Of a stretch of 64,000 bases of DNA, positions 16,142 to 22,830 are shown in pieces. How positions within the stretch are numbered: position 1 is the stretch's first letter; every line of letters begins with the position of its first letter. The stretch covers positions 3,844,001 to 3,908,000 of the forward strand of contig NZ_JACHDP010000001.1 of the NCBI RefSeq assembly GCF_014201145.1, given 5' to 3'. Source of the stretch: Micromonospora parathelypteridis. Its GTDB lineage: Bacteria; Actinomycetota; Actinomycetes; Mycobacteriales; Micromonosporaceae. The position numbers and the translations under genes were made by a program. Under the pieces are notes generated by a model. The model did no database searches. It was not told where the DNA came from and saw nothing but the letters and a program-made list of their open reading frames with translations.

Positions 16142-17420
16142 CTGCGCCGTCCAGCGCCGCGTCGGTGGCGCCCGGGGCGGTCAGGGCGTCGCGGTCCCGC
16201 CAGTCCCGAGGAAGCGAGTGGTCCAGGACGTCGTCCACCGTCACGGCACCGACCAGCCGGCTGTTGCGGTCGATCACCGGCATGGCGACCAGGTCGTACG
16301 TGGCCATGCGGCGGGTGATCTCCGGCAGCGGGGTGGTCGGGCGTAGCGGGTCGATGTCGTTGACGACCACCTTGCCCAGCAGGTCCGCCGGCGGTTCACG
16401 CAGCAGCGCCTGGAAGTGCACCATGCCCAGGTAGCGGCCGGTCGGGGTGTTCTGCGGTGCCCGGGTCACGAAGACCTGCGCGGCGACGGCGGGGGAGAGC
16501 TGTGGCTCCCGGATCCGGGCCAGCGCCTCGGCGACGGTGGCGTCCGGCGGCAGGATCACCGGCTCGGAGGTCATCACGCTGCCCGCTGTTCCGGGCGTGT
16601 ACTTCAGGAGCTGACGCACCGGGTCGGCCTCGTCCGGCTCCATCAGGTCCAGCAGCACGTCCTGCTCCGGTGGGGGGAGCTCGTTGAGCAGGTCCGCCGC
16701 GTCGTCCGGGTCCATCTCCTCCAGCACGTCCGCGGCCCGCTCCCGGTCCAGCGCGGCGAGAATCTCCACCTGGTCGTGCTCCGGCAGCTCGCTGAGCACG
16801 TCGGCGAGCCGCTCGTCGTCCAGCGCGGCCGCGACCTCGTTGCGCCGCGCGTCGGGCAGGTCCTGCAGAGCGTTGGCGAGGTCGGCCGGGCGCATGTCCT
16901 CCAGGACGGCGAGCAGGTTCGCCGTACCCCGGTTGTCGGCGATGCCGCTGAGCCCGCGCACCCGGTCCCATTCGACCTGGTGCAGGTGGCCGCGGCGGGT
17001 GAGCCGCCCGGTCTGCTCGCGTACGGCGACACGGGTCAGCGACCACTCACCACCTCGGGCGCACTCCATGGCGACGTCCACGACCGCGCCGGGCTGGCCG
17101 CCCGGGTCGAGCTGCACCCGCCGGTCCAGCAGTTCCTGGAGCACCAGCAGCTCGTTCGGGCGCTTCTCGAACCGGCGCAGGTTGAGGGTGCCGGAGCCGA
17201 GCACGACGGCGTCCGCGTCGATGGAGGTGATCCGGTTGATGGACAGGAAGATGCGCCGACGCATCGGCATCTCGGCGACGAGGCCCACCACCTCGGGCGG
17301 TCGCTTGGTCGCCCGTAGTCGTGCCACGGCGTCACGGACCCGGCCCACCTGATCGCCGTTCGGGTCGAAGACGGCGACTCCGGCGAGACGGGCGATGTAG
17401 ACCCGGGTCGGCGTGCTCAC
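16134..17420 (-). CDS. PRC-barrel/MgtE-N/CBS protein lacking the transport channel
   Basis: The 428-residue protein has an N-terminal PRC-barrel-like part (GVAVFDPNGDQVGRV near 15-30), the helical MgtE N domain with repeated ADxL/ELP units (LANALQDLPD, LADVLSELPE, AADLLNELPP, about 185-275), and two CBS domains (about 280-415). The C-terminal membrane channel that makes MgtE a Mg2+ transporter is missing, so it is more likely an Mg- or nucleotide-sensing protein. It matches Rv1232c in plan. GTG 17420 is chosen because TAGGCT (17428-17433, minus) lies 7 nt before it; GTG 17426 would add two residues. Confidence 0.85.
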   Translation of the reverse strand: MSTPTRVYIARLAGVAVFDPNGDQVGRVRDAVARLRATKRPPEVVGLVAEMPMRRRIFLSINRITSIDADAVVLGSGTLNLRRFEKRPNELLVLQELLDRRVQLDPGGQPGAVVDVAMECARGGEWSLTRVAVREQTGRLTRRGHLHQVEWDRVRGLSGIADNRGTANLLAVLEDMRPADLANALQDLPDARRNEVAAALDDERLADVLSELPEHDQVEILAALDRERAADVLEEMDPDDAADLLNELPPPEQDVLLDLMEPDEADPVRQLLKYTPGTAGSVMTSEPVILPPDATVAEALARIREPQLSPAVAAQVFVTRAPQNTPTGRYLGMVHFQALLREPPADLLGKVVVNDIDPLRPTTPLPEITRRMATYDLVAMPVIDRNSRLVGAVTVDDVLDHSLPRDWRDRDALTAPGATDAALDGADG

Positions 17421-17427
17421 GGGCACC

Positions 17428-17445
17428 AGCCTAAGCGCCTAGTGT
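17428..17445. promoter_or_regulatory. Back-to-back -10 elements of the CBS protein and phzF genes
   Basis: On the minus strand TAGGCT (17433-17428) lies 7 nt before GTG 17420, and on the plus strand TAGTGT (17440-17445) lies 8 nt before ATG 17454. The two starts are only 33 bp apart, so both genes seem to have leaderless messages from overlapping divergent promoters. Confidence 0.5.
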
Positions 17446-17453
17446 TTATCAAC

Positions 17454-18323
17454 ATGTCGACCTTGGCCTACGAGATCGTGGACGTCTTCACCGACCGCCC
17501 CTTCGCCGGCAACCCGCTGGCCGTGGTGTTCGGCGCGGAGGCGCTGGCCACCGAGCAGATGCAGGCACTCGCGCTGGAGTTCAACCTCTCCGAGACGGTG
17601 TTCGTGCTGCCACCGACGCAGGTCGGTGCCACCTACCGGGCCAGGATCTTCACCCCGGTCGAGGAGTTGCCGTTCGCCGGGCACCCGAGTGTCGGCGCGG
17701 CGGTCACCGCGAGCCGGCGGGGAATGTTCGGTGTGGGGCAGGTCACCCAGGAGTGTGCGGCCGGGGTGCTGCCGATCGAGGTGACCGCAACCGGGGCGAC
17801 GCTGACCGGTGGCACCCCGACCCTCGGGCCCGAGCTGGACCCGGAGCCGTTGCTGGAGATCGCCGGCCTGGTCGCGGACGACCACATCGGGCCTGCACCC
17901 CGCGTCGCCGGCTGTGGGCTGGAGTTCCCGTACCTGCCGGTACGGCCGGAGTCGTTGGCCCGCGCCCAGGTGAATGCGGCGGCGGCGCAGCGGTACGGGG
18001 TGTCGCACGTCAGCGTTTTCTCCTGGGACGCGGTAGCGCAAACCGCGCACGCCCGGGTCTTCGTGCCGGGGATGGGCGTCCCGGAGGACCCGGCGACCGG
18101 CTCGGCGGCGCTCGGCCTCGGTGTCTGGCTGGTGGCGACCGGTCTGTTGCCGGGCGAGGGGCTGTCCCGCTACGCGGTCCGCCAGGGGGTGGAGATGAAC
18201 CGGCCGTCCGCGCTGGCATGCACGGTCACCGCGGCGAACGGTGTGGCGGTCGGCGCGACGGTCGCCGGTCAGGTGGTGCCGGTGGCCCGGGGTGAGATCG
18301 CCATCCCGCCATTCGTGGGCTGA
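17454..18323 (+). CDS. PhzF family isomerase/epimerase-like protein
   Basis: At 289 residues the protein has the diaminopimelate-epimerase-like PhzF fold made of two similar lobes. The first lobe shows FTDRPFAGNPLAVVF and the catalytic Glu in LSETVFVLP (about 42-50), and EELPFAGHPSVGAA at about 62-75; the second carries PEDPATGSAALGLG. PhzF enzymes isomerise trans-2,3-dihydro-3-hydroxyanthranilate in phenazine synthesis, but most family members, including isolated ones like this, have no known substrate, and no phenazine genes are near. A leaderless start at ATG 17454 is preferred over GTG 17442. Confidence 0.85.
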   Translation: MSTLAYEIVDVFTDRPFAGNPLAVVFGAEALATEQMQALALEFNLSETVFVLPPTQVGATYRARIFTPVEELPFAGHPSVGAAVTASRRGMFGVGQVTQECAAGVLPIEVTATGATLTGGTPTLGPELDPEPLLEIAGLVADDHIGPAPRVAGCGLEFPYLPVRPESLARAQVNAAAAQRYGVSHVSVFSWDAVAQTAHARVFVPGMGVPEDPATGSAALGLGVWLVATGLLPGEGLSRYAVRQGVEMNRPSALACTVTAANGVAVGATVAGQVVPVARGEIAIPPFVG

Positions 18324-18393
18324 CGCCACCGCTGGCGGAGGAAAGCAGCAGACGACCTACGCGTTGCCGGTCGCGGTGCGGCAGGATGCGAGG

Positions 18394-18903
18394 GTGACTG
18401 ACGACGCGCTCGGCTCGACGCCGCTGGTCGACGAGGCGATGAAGAAGGCTGCCGTGGCCTGGGTGAGCGTTTCCGGTGGGCCGGCGCTCGCGCTCTGGTG
18501 CGCCCCGCTCGAGGGCGCGCTGCTGGTGGTCACCGGGCCGGGCGAGCAGGCCGCGCCGGGCCTTGCCGACGCAACCGAGGCGCAGGTGACCCTGCGCGGC
18601 GACCATGGTGGCCGGATCGTCACCTGGCCGGCCCGGGTGAGCCGGGTGCAGCCGGGCACCGAGGCGTGGGACACCACCGCGCCGCTGGTGGCGGCGAAGC
18701 GCCTCAACGCGTCCGGCCCGACCGCCGACCTGGTGGCCCGCTGGGCCGCGGACGGTTGTGCGGTGAACCGGCTCACCCCGGCCGGTACGCCGCTGGCCGG
18801 CGCGGACCTGTCAGCCGACGCGCAGGCCGAGCCACCGCGTGCCACTCCGGCGGTCCGGGCTACCCGCAAGCCGTTCCGCCTGCACCGGGTTCGTCGCCGC
18901 TGA
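18394..18903 (+). CDS. Conserved hypothetical protein
   Basis: I do not recognise a characterised family. The 169-residue product is soluble, with an alpha-beta pattern: WVSVSGGPALALWCAPLEGALLVVTG at about 23-48 gives strands, and QVTLRGDHGGRIVTWPARVSRVQPG another sheet. The tail is very basic (RKPFRLHRVRRR), which could bind nucleic acid or membranes. CAGGAT at 18382-18387 lies 6 nt before GTG 18394, fixing a leaderless start; a longer in-frame extension runs back into phzF and is rejected. Its 3' end converges with a HAD hydrolase gene. Confidence 0.6.
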   Translation: MTDDALGSTPLVDEAMKKAAVAWVSVSGGPALALWCAPLEGALLVVTGPGEQAAPGLADATEAQVTLRGDHGGRIVTWPARVSRVQPGTEAWDTTAPLVAAKRLNASGPTADLVARWAADGCAVNRLTPAGTPLAGADLSADAQAEPPRATPAVRATRKPFRLHRVRRR

Positions 18904-18920
18904 TCGGGTCCGCCCGCTCG

Positions 18921-19640
18921 TCAGCCTGGCCCAATGCGGACGCCCACGACCTCGGCGTAGGTGTCGACGAGGGCGAGCACCTCGCCCAGTGTGCCGAGCG
19001 TGGGGCCGCGCCAGTCCAGGTCGGCGTTGAAGACCATGTGCGTGGCCAGGTCCGGCGCGGCGAGCCGGACGGCGGTCATCCCGGCCCGCTCGGCGCCGGT
19101 CAACTCCTGGCTGCCGCCGTCACCGACGTACAGGCAGTCTCCCGGCGCGAGCCCGAGCCGCTGGCAGGCGGTCAGGTAGAGCGCCGGATCGGGCTTGCAT
19201 CGGCCGACCTGCACCGAGAAGACCCGCACGTCGAGCAGCGGGGCGACCGCGAGTTGGGGAAGGAAGGCCGGCAGCTCGTGCGTGCAGTCGCTGATCACGC
19301 CGGTGTGCAGGCCGCGTTGCCGCAGAGCCGCCAGCACCGGCACCGCGTCGGCCCGCAGCCAGGTGTCCGCGCGGACCGCCCGGTGCCGGGACGCCACCGC
19401 CGCCCGAACCGCGTGGTCGCTGGGGTGTACGCCGGCCTGGGCGCACACCCAGCGAAGGGTCGCCTCCGCGTTGCCGAGCCGGCCGGTGGCCCGTTCGTAG
19501 TAGGTGCGGTCCAGCACCTCGGTCAGCGTGTCGGTGGGGCACCCGAGCAACTCGGCGGTGCCGAGGTGCGCGGCACCACGCTGCACCGAACGGGTCAGGG
19601 TGCCGAAGAAGTCGAACAGAACCGCCTGGTAGCCGGGCAT
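18921..19640 (-). CDS. HAD family hydrolase
   Basis: The 239-residue protein carries the haloacid-dehalogenase motifs: nucleophile motif I VLFDFFGTLT at 7-16 (Asp10, with Gly where the usual second Asp of phosphatases stands), motif II VISDCTHE at about 116-123, Lys in GRCKPDP at about 147-153, and motif IV YVGDGGSQEL at about 170-179. Replacement of the second Asp of motif I by Gly is seen in dehalogenases and phosphonatases as well as in some inactive members, so phosphatase activity is not certain. GGAGG precedes the ATG. It faces the EamA gene divergently. Confidence 0.8.
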   Translation of the reverse strand: MPGYQAVLFDFFGTLTRSVQRGAAHLGTAELLGCPTDTLTEVLDRTYYERATGRLGNAEATLRWVCAQAGVHPSDHAVRAAVASRHRAVRADTWLRADAVPVLAALRQRGLHTGVISDCTHELPAFLPQLAVAPLLDVRVFSVQVGRCKPDPALYLTACQRLGLAPGDCLYVGDGGSQELTGAERAGMTAVRLAAPDLATHMVFNADLDWRGPTLGTLGEVLALVDTYAEVVGVRIGPG

Positions 19641-19746
19641 GGTGAAGCGCCTCCGGGCGGTCGAGGTTCACCGGCGCGAACCCGCGTGATCGTAACGGAG
19701 TGCTGACTGTCCGTGCTGTCCGTCATACGTGTGAGGATTACGTCCC

Positions 19747-20703
19747 GTGCCCCCACCTTCACACCGCCCGTCCCCGGACCTGCTGACCACCGGCGCGGTC
19801 GGCCTCGCCGTGGTCGCCGTGTCGTCGTCCGCGCCGTTGATCGCGTACGCCGCCGCTCCCGCGCTGGCCATCGCGTTCTGGCGCAACCTGCTCGCGGTGG
19901 CCGTGCTGACCCCCGTCTCGCTGGCCCGGCGCCGCGCCGAGTTCCGCAGGCTGACCGTGGGTGTGGGCCGGCGTGAGGGGCTGTTCTGCGTCCTCTCCGG
20001 AGTCGCGCTGGCCGGGCACTTCGCCACCTGGGTGCCGAGCGCCCAACTCACCTCGGTCGCCACCTCCACCGCCCTGGTCGCCACCCAGCCGGTCTGGCAG
20101 GGGCTGATCGCCCGCGCCCAGGGGCGGCGACTCCCTCCGGTGGTGTGGATCGGCATCGCGGTCGCGGTCGGCGGCGCGGCGATCGCCACCGGGACGGACG
20201 TGGGTGTCTCCGGCAAGGCCGTCCTCGGCGACGTACTGGCGCTGACCGGCGGCCTGTTCGCCGCCGTCTACACCGCACTCGGTGAGCGGGCCCGCGCCAG
20301 CATCAGCACCACCACCTACACCACCATCTGCTACGGGATCTGCGCGCTGATCCTGCTGGTCGTCTGCCTGATCGGCGGCGTACGGCTGACCGGGTTCGAC
20401 GGGCGGACCTGGCTTGCCATCCTGGCCCTGGTGGCCGGCGCCCAACTACTCGGGCACTCGATGTTCAACTACGCCCTGCGGAAGATCTCGGCGACCACGG
20501 TGAGCGTGCTGATCCTGCTGGAGGCGCCCGGCGCGGCCCTGCTCGGCTGGGCCTGGCTGGGGCAGCTGCCCCGCCCGTACGCGCTGCTCGGGATGGCGTT
20601 GCTGCTGGTCGGGGTGGCGGTGGTGGTGCTCGGCGGTGGCCGGGCCGCTCGCCGGGCCGCACCCACCGCGCTGCCGGCCGACCCGACTCCGCTGCACGAC
20701 TGA
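19747..20703 (+). CDS. EamA/DMT superfamily transporter
   Basis: This 318-residue protein has ten predicted membrane helices in two EamA repeats, the plan of drug/metabolite exporters. Landmarks are AFWRNLLAVAVL in repeat one and ISATTVSVLILLEAPGAALLGW in repeat two. The solute is unknown. GAGGAT at 19733-19738 lies 8 nt before GTG. A partial, deletion-ridden copy of the 3' half of this gene sits 2 kb downstream at 22678-22816, beyond a sigma factor pair, which marks an old duplication. Within the gene a 14-bp direct repeat (20346-20359 and 20508-20521) matches the breakpoint of one deletion in that copy. Confidence 0.88.
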   Translation: MPPPSHRPSPDLLTTGAVGLAVVAVSSSAPLIAYAAAPALAIAFWRNLLAVAVLTPVSLARRRAEFRRLTVGVGRREGLFCVLSGVALAGHFATWVPSAQLTSVATSTALVATQPVWQGLIARAQGRRLPPVVWIGIAVAVGGAAIATGTDVGVSGKAVLGDVLALTGGLFAAVYTALGERARASISTTTYTTICYGICALILLVVCLIGGVRLTGFDGRTWLAILALVAGAQLLGHSMFNYALRKISATTVSVLILLEAPGAALLGWAWLGQLPRPYALLGMALLLVGVAVVVLGGGRAARRAAPTALPADPTPLHD

Positions 20704-20799
20704 TCGCACAGCGACGGAGAAGCGACGTGAGGAATGTGGACGCTGGTTCCCTCCGCGGCGGGTCCGCACGGCGTCTGTCCGGGTGAGGAGGGCGATCCG

Positions 20800-21324
20800 T
20801 TGACGACTGAGGACCGCACCCGGGACGGCTTCGCCGACTTCGTCCGGGCCGAAACCGCCGGGCTGACCCGGTTCGCATACCTGCTGACCGGCGACCGGCA
20901 CCACGCCGAGGACCTGGTTCAGGTGGCGCTGGCTCGGGTCGCGGTGCGCTGGGAGCGGGTGGACGACCCACCCGCCTACCTGCGTCGGGTGCTCTGCACC
21001 CAGGCGGCCAGTTGGTGGCGGTGGCGGCGGGCCCGCCCACCGGAGCGGCTGGGCGGGGTGCTGCCGGAGCGGGCCGGCCCGGGTGACGATCCCGACCTGC
21101 GGCTGGTGCTGTCAGCGGCGTTGGCCCGGCTGACCGTGCGGCAGCGCGCGGTCCTCGTCCTGCGCTACTACGAGGACCGCACCGAGACCGAGACGGCGGC
21201 GCTGCTCGGCTGCCGGGTCGGCACCGTGAAGAGTCAGACCCGGCACGCTCTCGGCCGGCTGCGCGTCCTCGCGCCCGAGCTGGCCGAGCTGGTCGGCCGT
21301 GCCCCGCAGGAGGTGACCCGATGA
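20800..21324 (+). CDS. SigE-family ECF RNA polymerase sigma factor
   Basis: At 174 residues it is a two-domain ECF sigma factor of the actinobacterial SigE family: sigma-2 region LTRFAYLLTGDRHHAEDLVQ at about 21-40, then a sigma-4 helix-turn-helix with the typical LRYYEDRTETETAALLGCRVGTVKSQ at about 122-147. TTG 20800 is chosen because GAGGAGGG ends 7 nt before it; a longer in-frame start at ATG 20734 gives an N-terminus unlike the family. The next gene, a membrane protein, overlaps it by 4 bases and is the likely anti-sigma partner. The pair lies between the EamA gene and its broken copy. Confidence 0.85.
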   Translation: MTTEDRTRDGFADFVRAETAGLTRFAYLLTGDRHHAEDLVQVALARVAVRWERVDDPPAYLRRVLCTQAASWWRWRRARPPERLGGVLPERAGPGDDPDLRLVLSAALARLTVRQRAVLVLRYYEDRTETETAALLGCRVGTVKSQTRHALGRLRVLAPELAELVGRAPQEVTR

Positions 21325-22721
21325 CCGCCCGGCTCTCCGAAGCGCTGCGCGGCCTCGCCGACGACGTGCCGCCGGCACGCGTACCGGACGGGCTCTTCGA
21401 CGCGGCGCGGACCCGGCACCGCCGTCGCCGGGCCGCCGTCGCCGGCGTGCTCGCCGTCCTGGTCCTGCTCCTCGGCACCGGGTACGCGCTGCACCCGGTG
21501 GCCCTGCCGATGCCCGCCAGCCCGCGGCACGACACCCCGGGCCTGCCCACTCGGCTCGTCGACCCGCCGCTGCGGACCGCCTCGGTACGGGACTCGGCTC
21601 CCGGCGCGGCGGCGATGCTCTTCGGTGGCCCGGCCGTGCGCACCGACTGGTTCGAGACCCGGATGGGTGTGGTGGCCGCCGACGGGGACCGCTACCGGGT
21701 GCTGGACGTTGGTTCGGTCGTCGCGGGCTTCGAGGCGTTGCTCTCCCCGGACGGCCGGTACGTCTCGGCCGGCCCGTCCCTGCTCGACCTGAAGACCGGG
21801 AGGTTCACCCCGGGTCCCGCGGACGGCTACCCGCTCGCCTTCGCGCCGGACGGGAAGCGTCTCGTCTACGCCGACGACGAAACCTGGTTCACCCCGCCGA
21901 ACACCTACAGCACTCCGTACGTCGGGGTCTACGACCGCGAACGTGGGACGGACGTGCTGCGGGTGCGTGTCGGCACCGCCTGGATCCCGGCGGGACGCAC
22001 GGCCGCGCTGTCGCCGGACGGCGGTGACCTGGCCCTTCAGGTCCGCGACGAGGTCTGGTTGACCCGGGTGGCCGACGCGGGCGCCGATCGTGTCGCCGAG
22101 CCGTACCGCAGGCTGCCGTTGGCCGGCGGCCGGCTCGCCGGCGCGGGGTCCTGGCTGCCGGACGGGCGGTCGGTCGCCGTCCTGAACCGGTCCACCTGCA
22201 CCGACTGCCCGGTGCCGTCCTACCGGCGCACCTGGACGCTGGCGCTGCGGTCCACTGTCGACGGCACGCCGTTGGTCGGCGCGGCCTTCCCGTCGTTGCC
22301 CTCCCGCAGCTTCGTGCAACTGCTCGGTTGGCGCTCGGCGGACGAGGCGGTCGCGCTGGTCGGCGTGCCGAGCCCGGAGGCGGTCGACCAGCCGGAGAGC
22401 CACGACATCGCCTGGGGCCCCTATCACGAGCCTGCCACGGAGGCGGTGGAGCTCGTGGTGCTGCGGCGGGGCGCACCCACGCCGGAGGTGCTCTTCCGCA
22501 CCCCGCAGGGCATCACCGACCTGTCGGTCGCCGCCGACCTCGCGATCGCCGGCGCGGTACGCGAGTCCGGCCGTCCCGACTACGGGCCGCTGCCGTTCTG
22601 GGCGCTCGCGGTGGGGTTCGTCCTGGCGGTCCTGGTCGCCCTGCCCGTGCTGTCGCTGCTGCGACGCTGGCGTGCGAGCCGGCCCGGGCCAGCATCATCT
22701 GCTACGGGATCTGCACGCTGA
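21321..22721 (+). CDS. Membrane protein with beta-propeller-like domain, putative anti-sigma partner
   Basis: The 466-residue protein has a short cytoplasmic N-terminus (SEALRGLADDVPPARVP), a basic RHRRRR stop-transfer run, a membrane span at about 36-56, a long outer domain with WD40/TolB-like repeats (LSPDGRYV, FAPDGKRLVY, LSPDGGDLAL, LPDGRSVAVL), and a second span at about 426-447. Coupled by an ATGA overlap to a SigE-family sigma factor, it is probably its membrane regulator; no zinc-binding anti-sigma motif is seen. The last 15 or so residues are read from the remnant of a duplicated EamA gene in another frame, so the original C-terminus may have been replaced. Confidence 0.7.
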   Translation: MTARLSEALRGLADDVPPARVPDGLFDAARTRHRRRRAAVAGVLAVLVLLLGTGYALHPVALPMPASPRHDTPGLPTRLVDPPLRTASVRDSAPGAAAMLFGGPAVRTDWFETRMGVVAADGDRYRVLDVGSVVAGFEALLSPDGRYVSAGPSLLDLKTGRFTPGPADGYPLAFAPDGKRLVYADDETWFTPPNTYSTPYVGVYDRERGTDVLRVRVGTAWIPAGRTAALSPDGGDLALQVRDEVWLTRVADAGADRVAEPYRRLPLAGGRLAGAGSWLPDGRSVAVLNRSTCTDCPVPSYRRTWTLALRSTVDGTPLVGAAFPSLPSRSFVQLLGWRSADEAVALVGVPSPEAVDQPESHDIAWGPYHEPATEAVELVVLRRGAPTPEVLFRTPQGITDLSVAADLAIAGAVRESGRPDYGPLPFWALAVGFVLAVLVALPVLSLLRRWRASRPGPASSATGSAR

Positions 22722-22816
22722 TCCTGCTGGAGGCGCCCGGCGGAGGCCGGGCCGCTCGCCGGGGCGCACCCACCGCCCTGCCGACCGACCCGACTCCGCT
22801 GCACGACTGATCGCAG
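22678..22816 (+). pseudogene. Remnant of a duplicated EamA transporter 3' end
   Basis: About 139 bp align to the 3' part of the EamA gene (from about 20288 to 20713) at roughly 95% identity in the joined blocks, with three internal deletions of 21, 162 and 102 bp, all multiples of three. The 162-bp loss joins two copies of GCTGATCCTGCTGG (20346-20359 and 20508-20521), and the 102-bp loss joins two CGGCG copies, as expected from slippage between direct repeats. The similarity ends just after the shared stop (CACGACTGATCGCA). The first part overlaps the end of the membrane partner gene in a different frame. Confidence 0.8.
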
Positions 22817-22830
22817 GCCGCCCGGCCGGG

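Noticed and set aside
22328..22810. Forward frame that joins antisense-like sequence to the EamA-like ending
   Set aside because: The first part lies in another frame of the sigma partner gene; only the last 43 codons resemble EamA and belong to the degenerate remnant.
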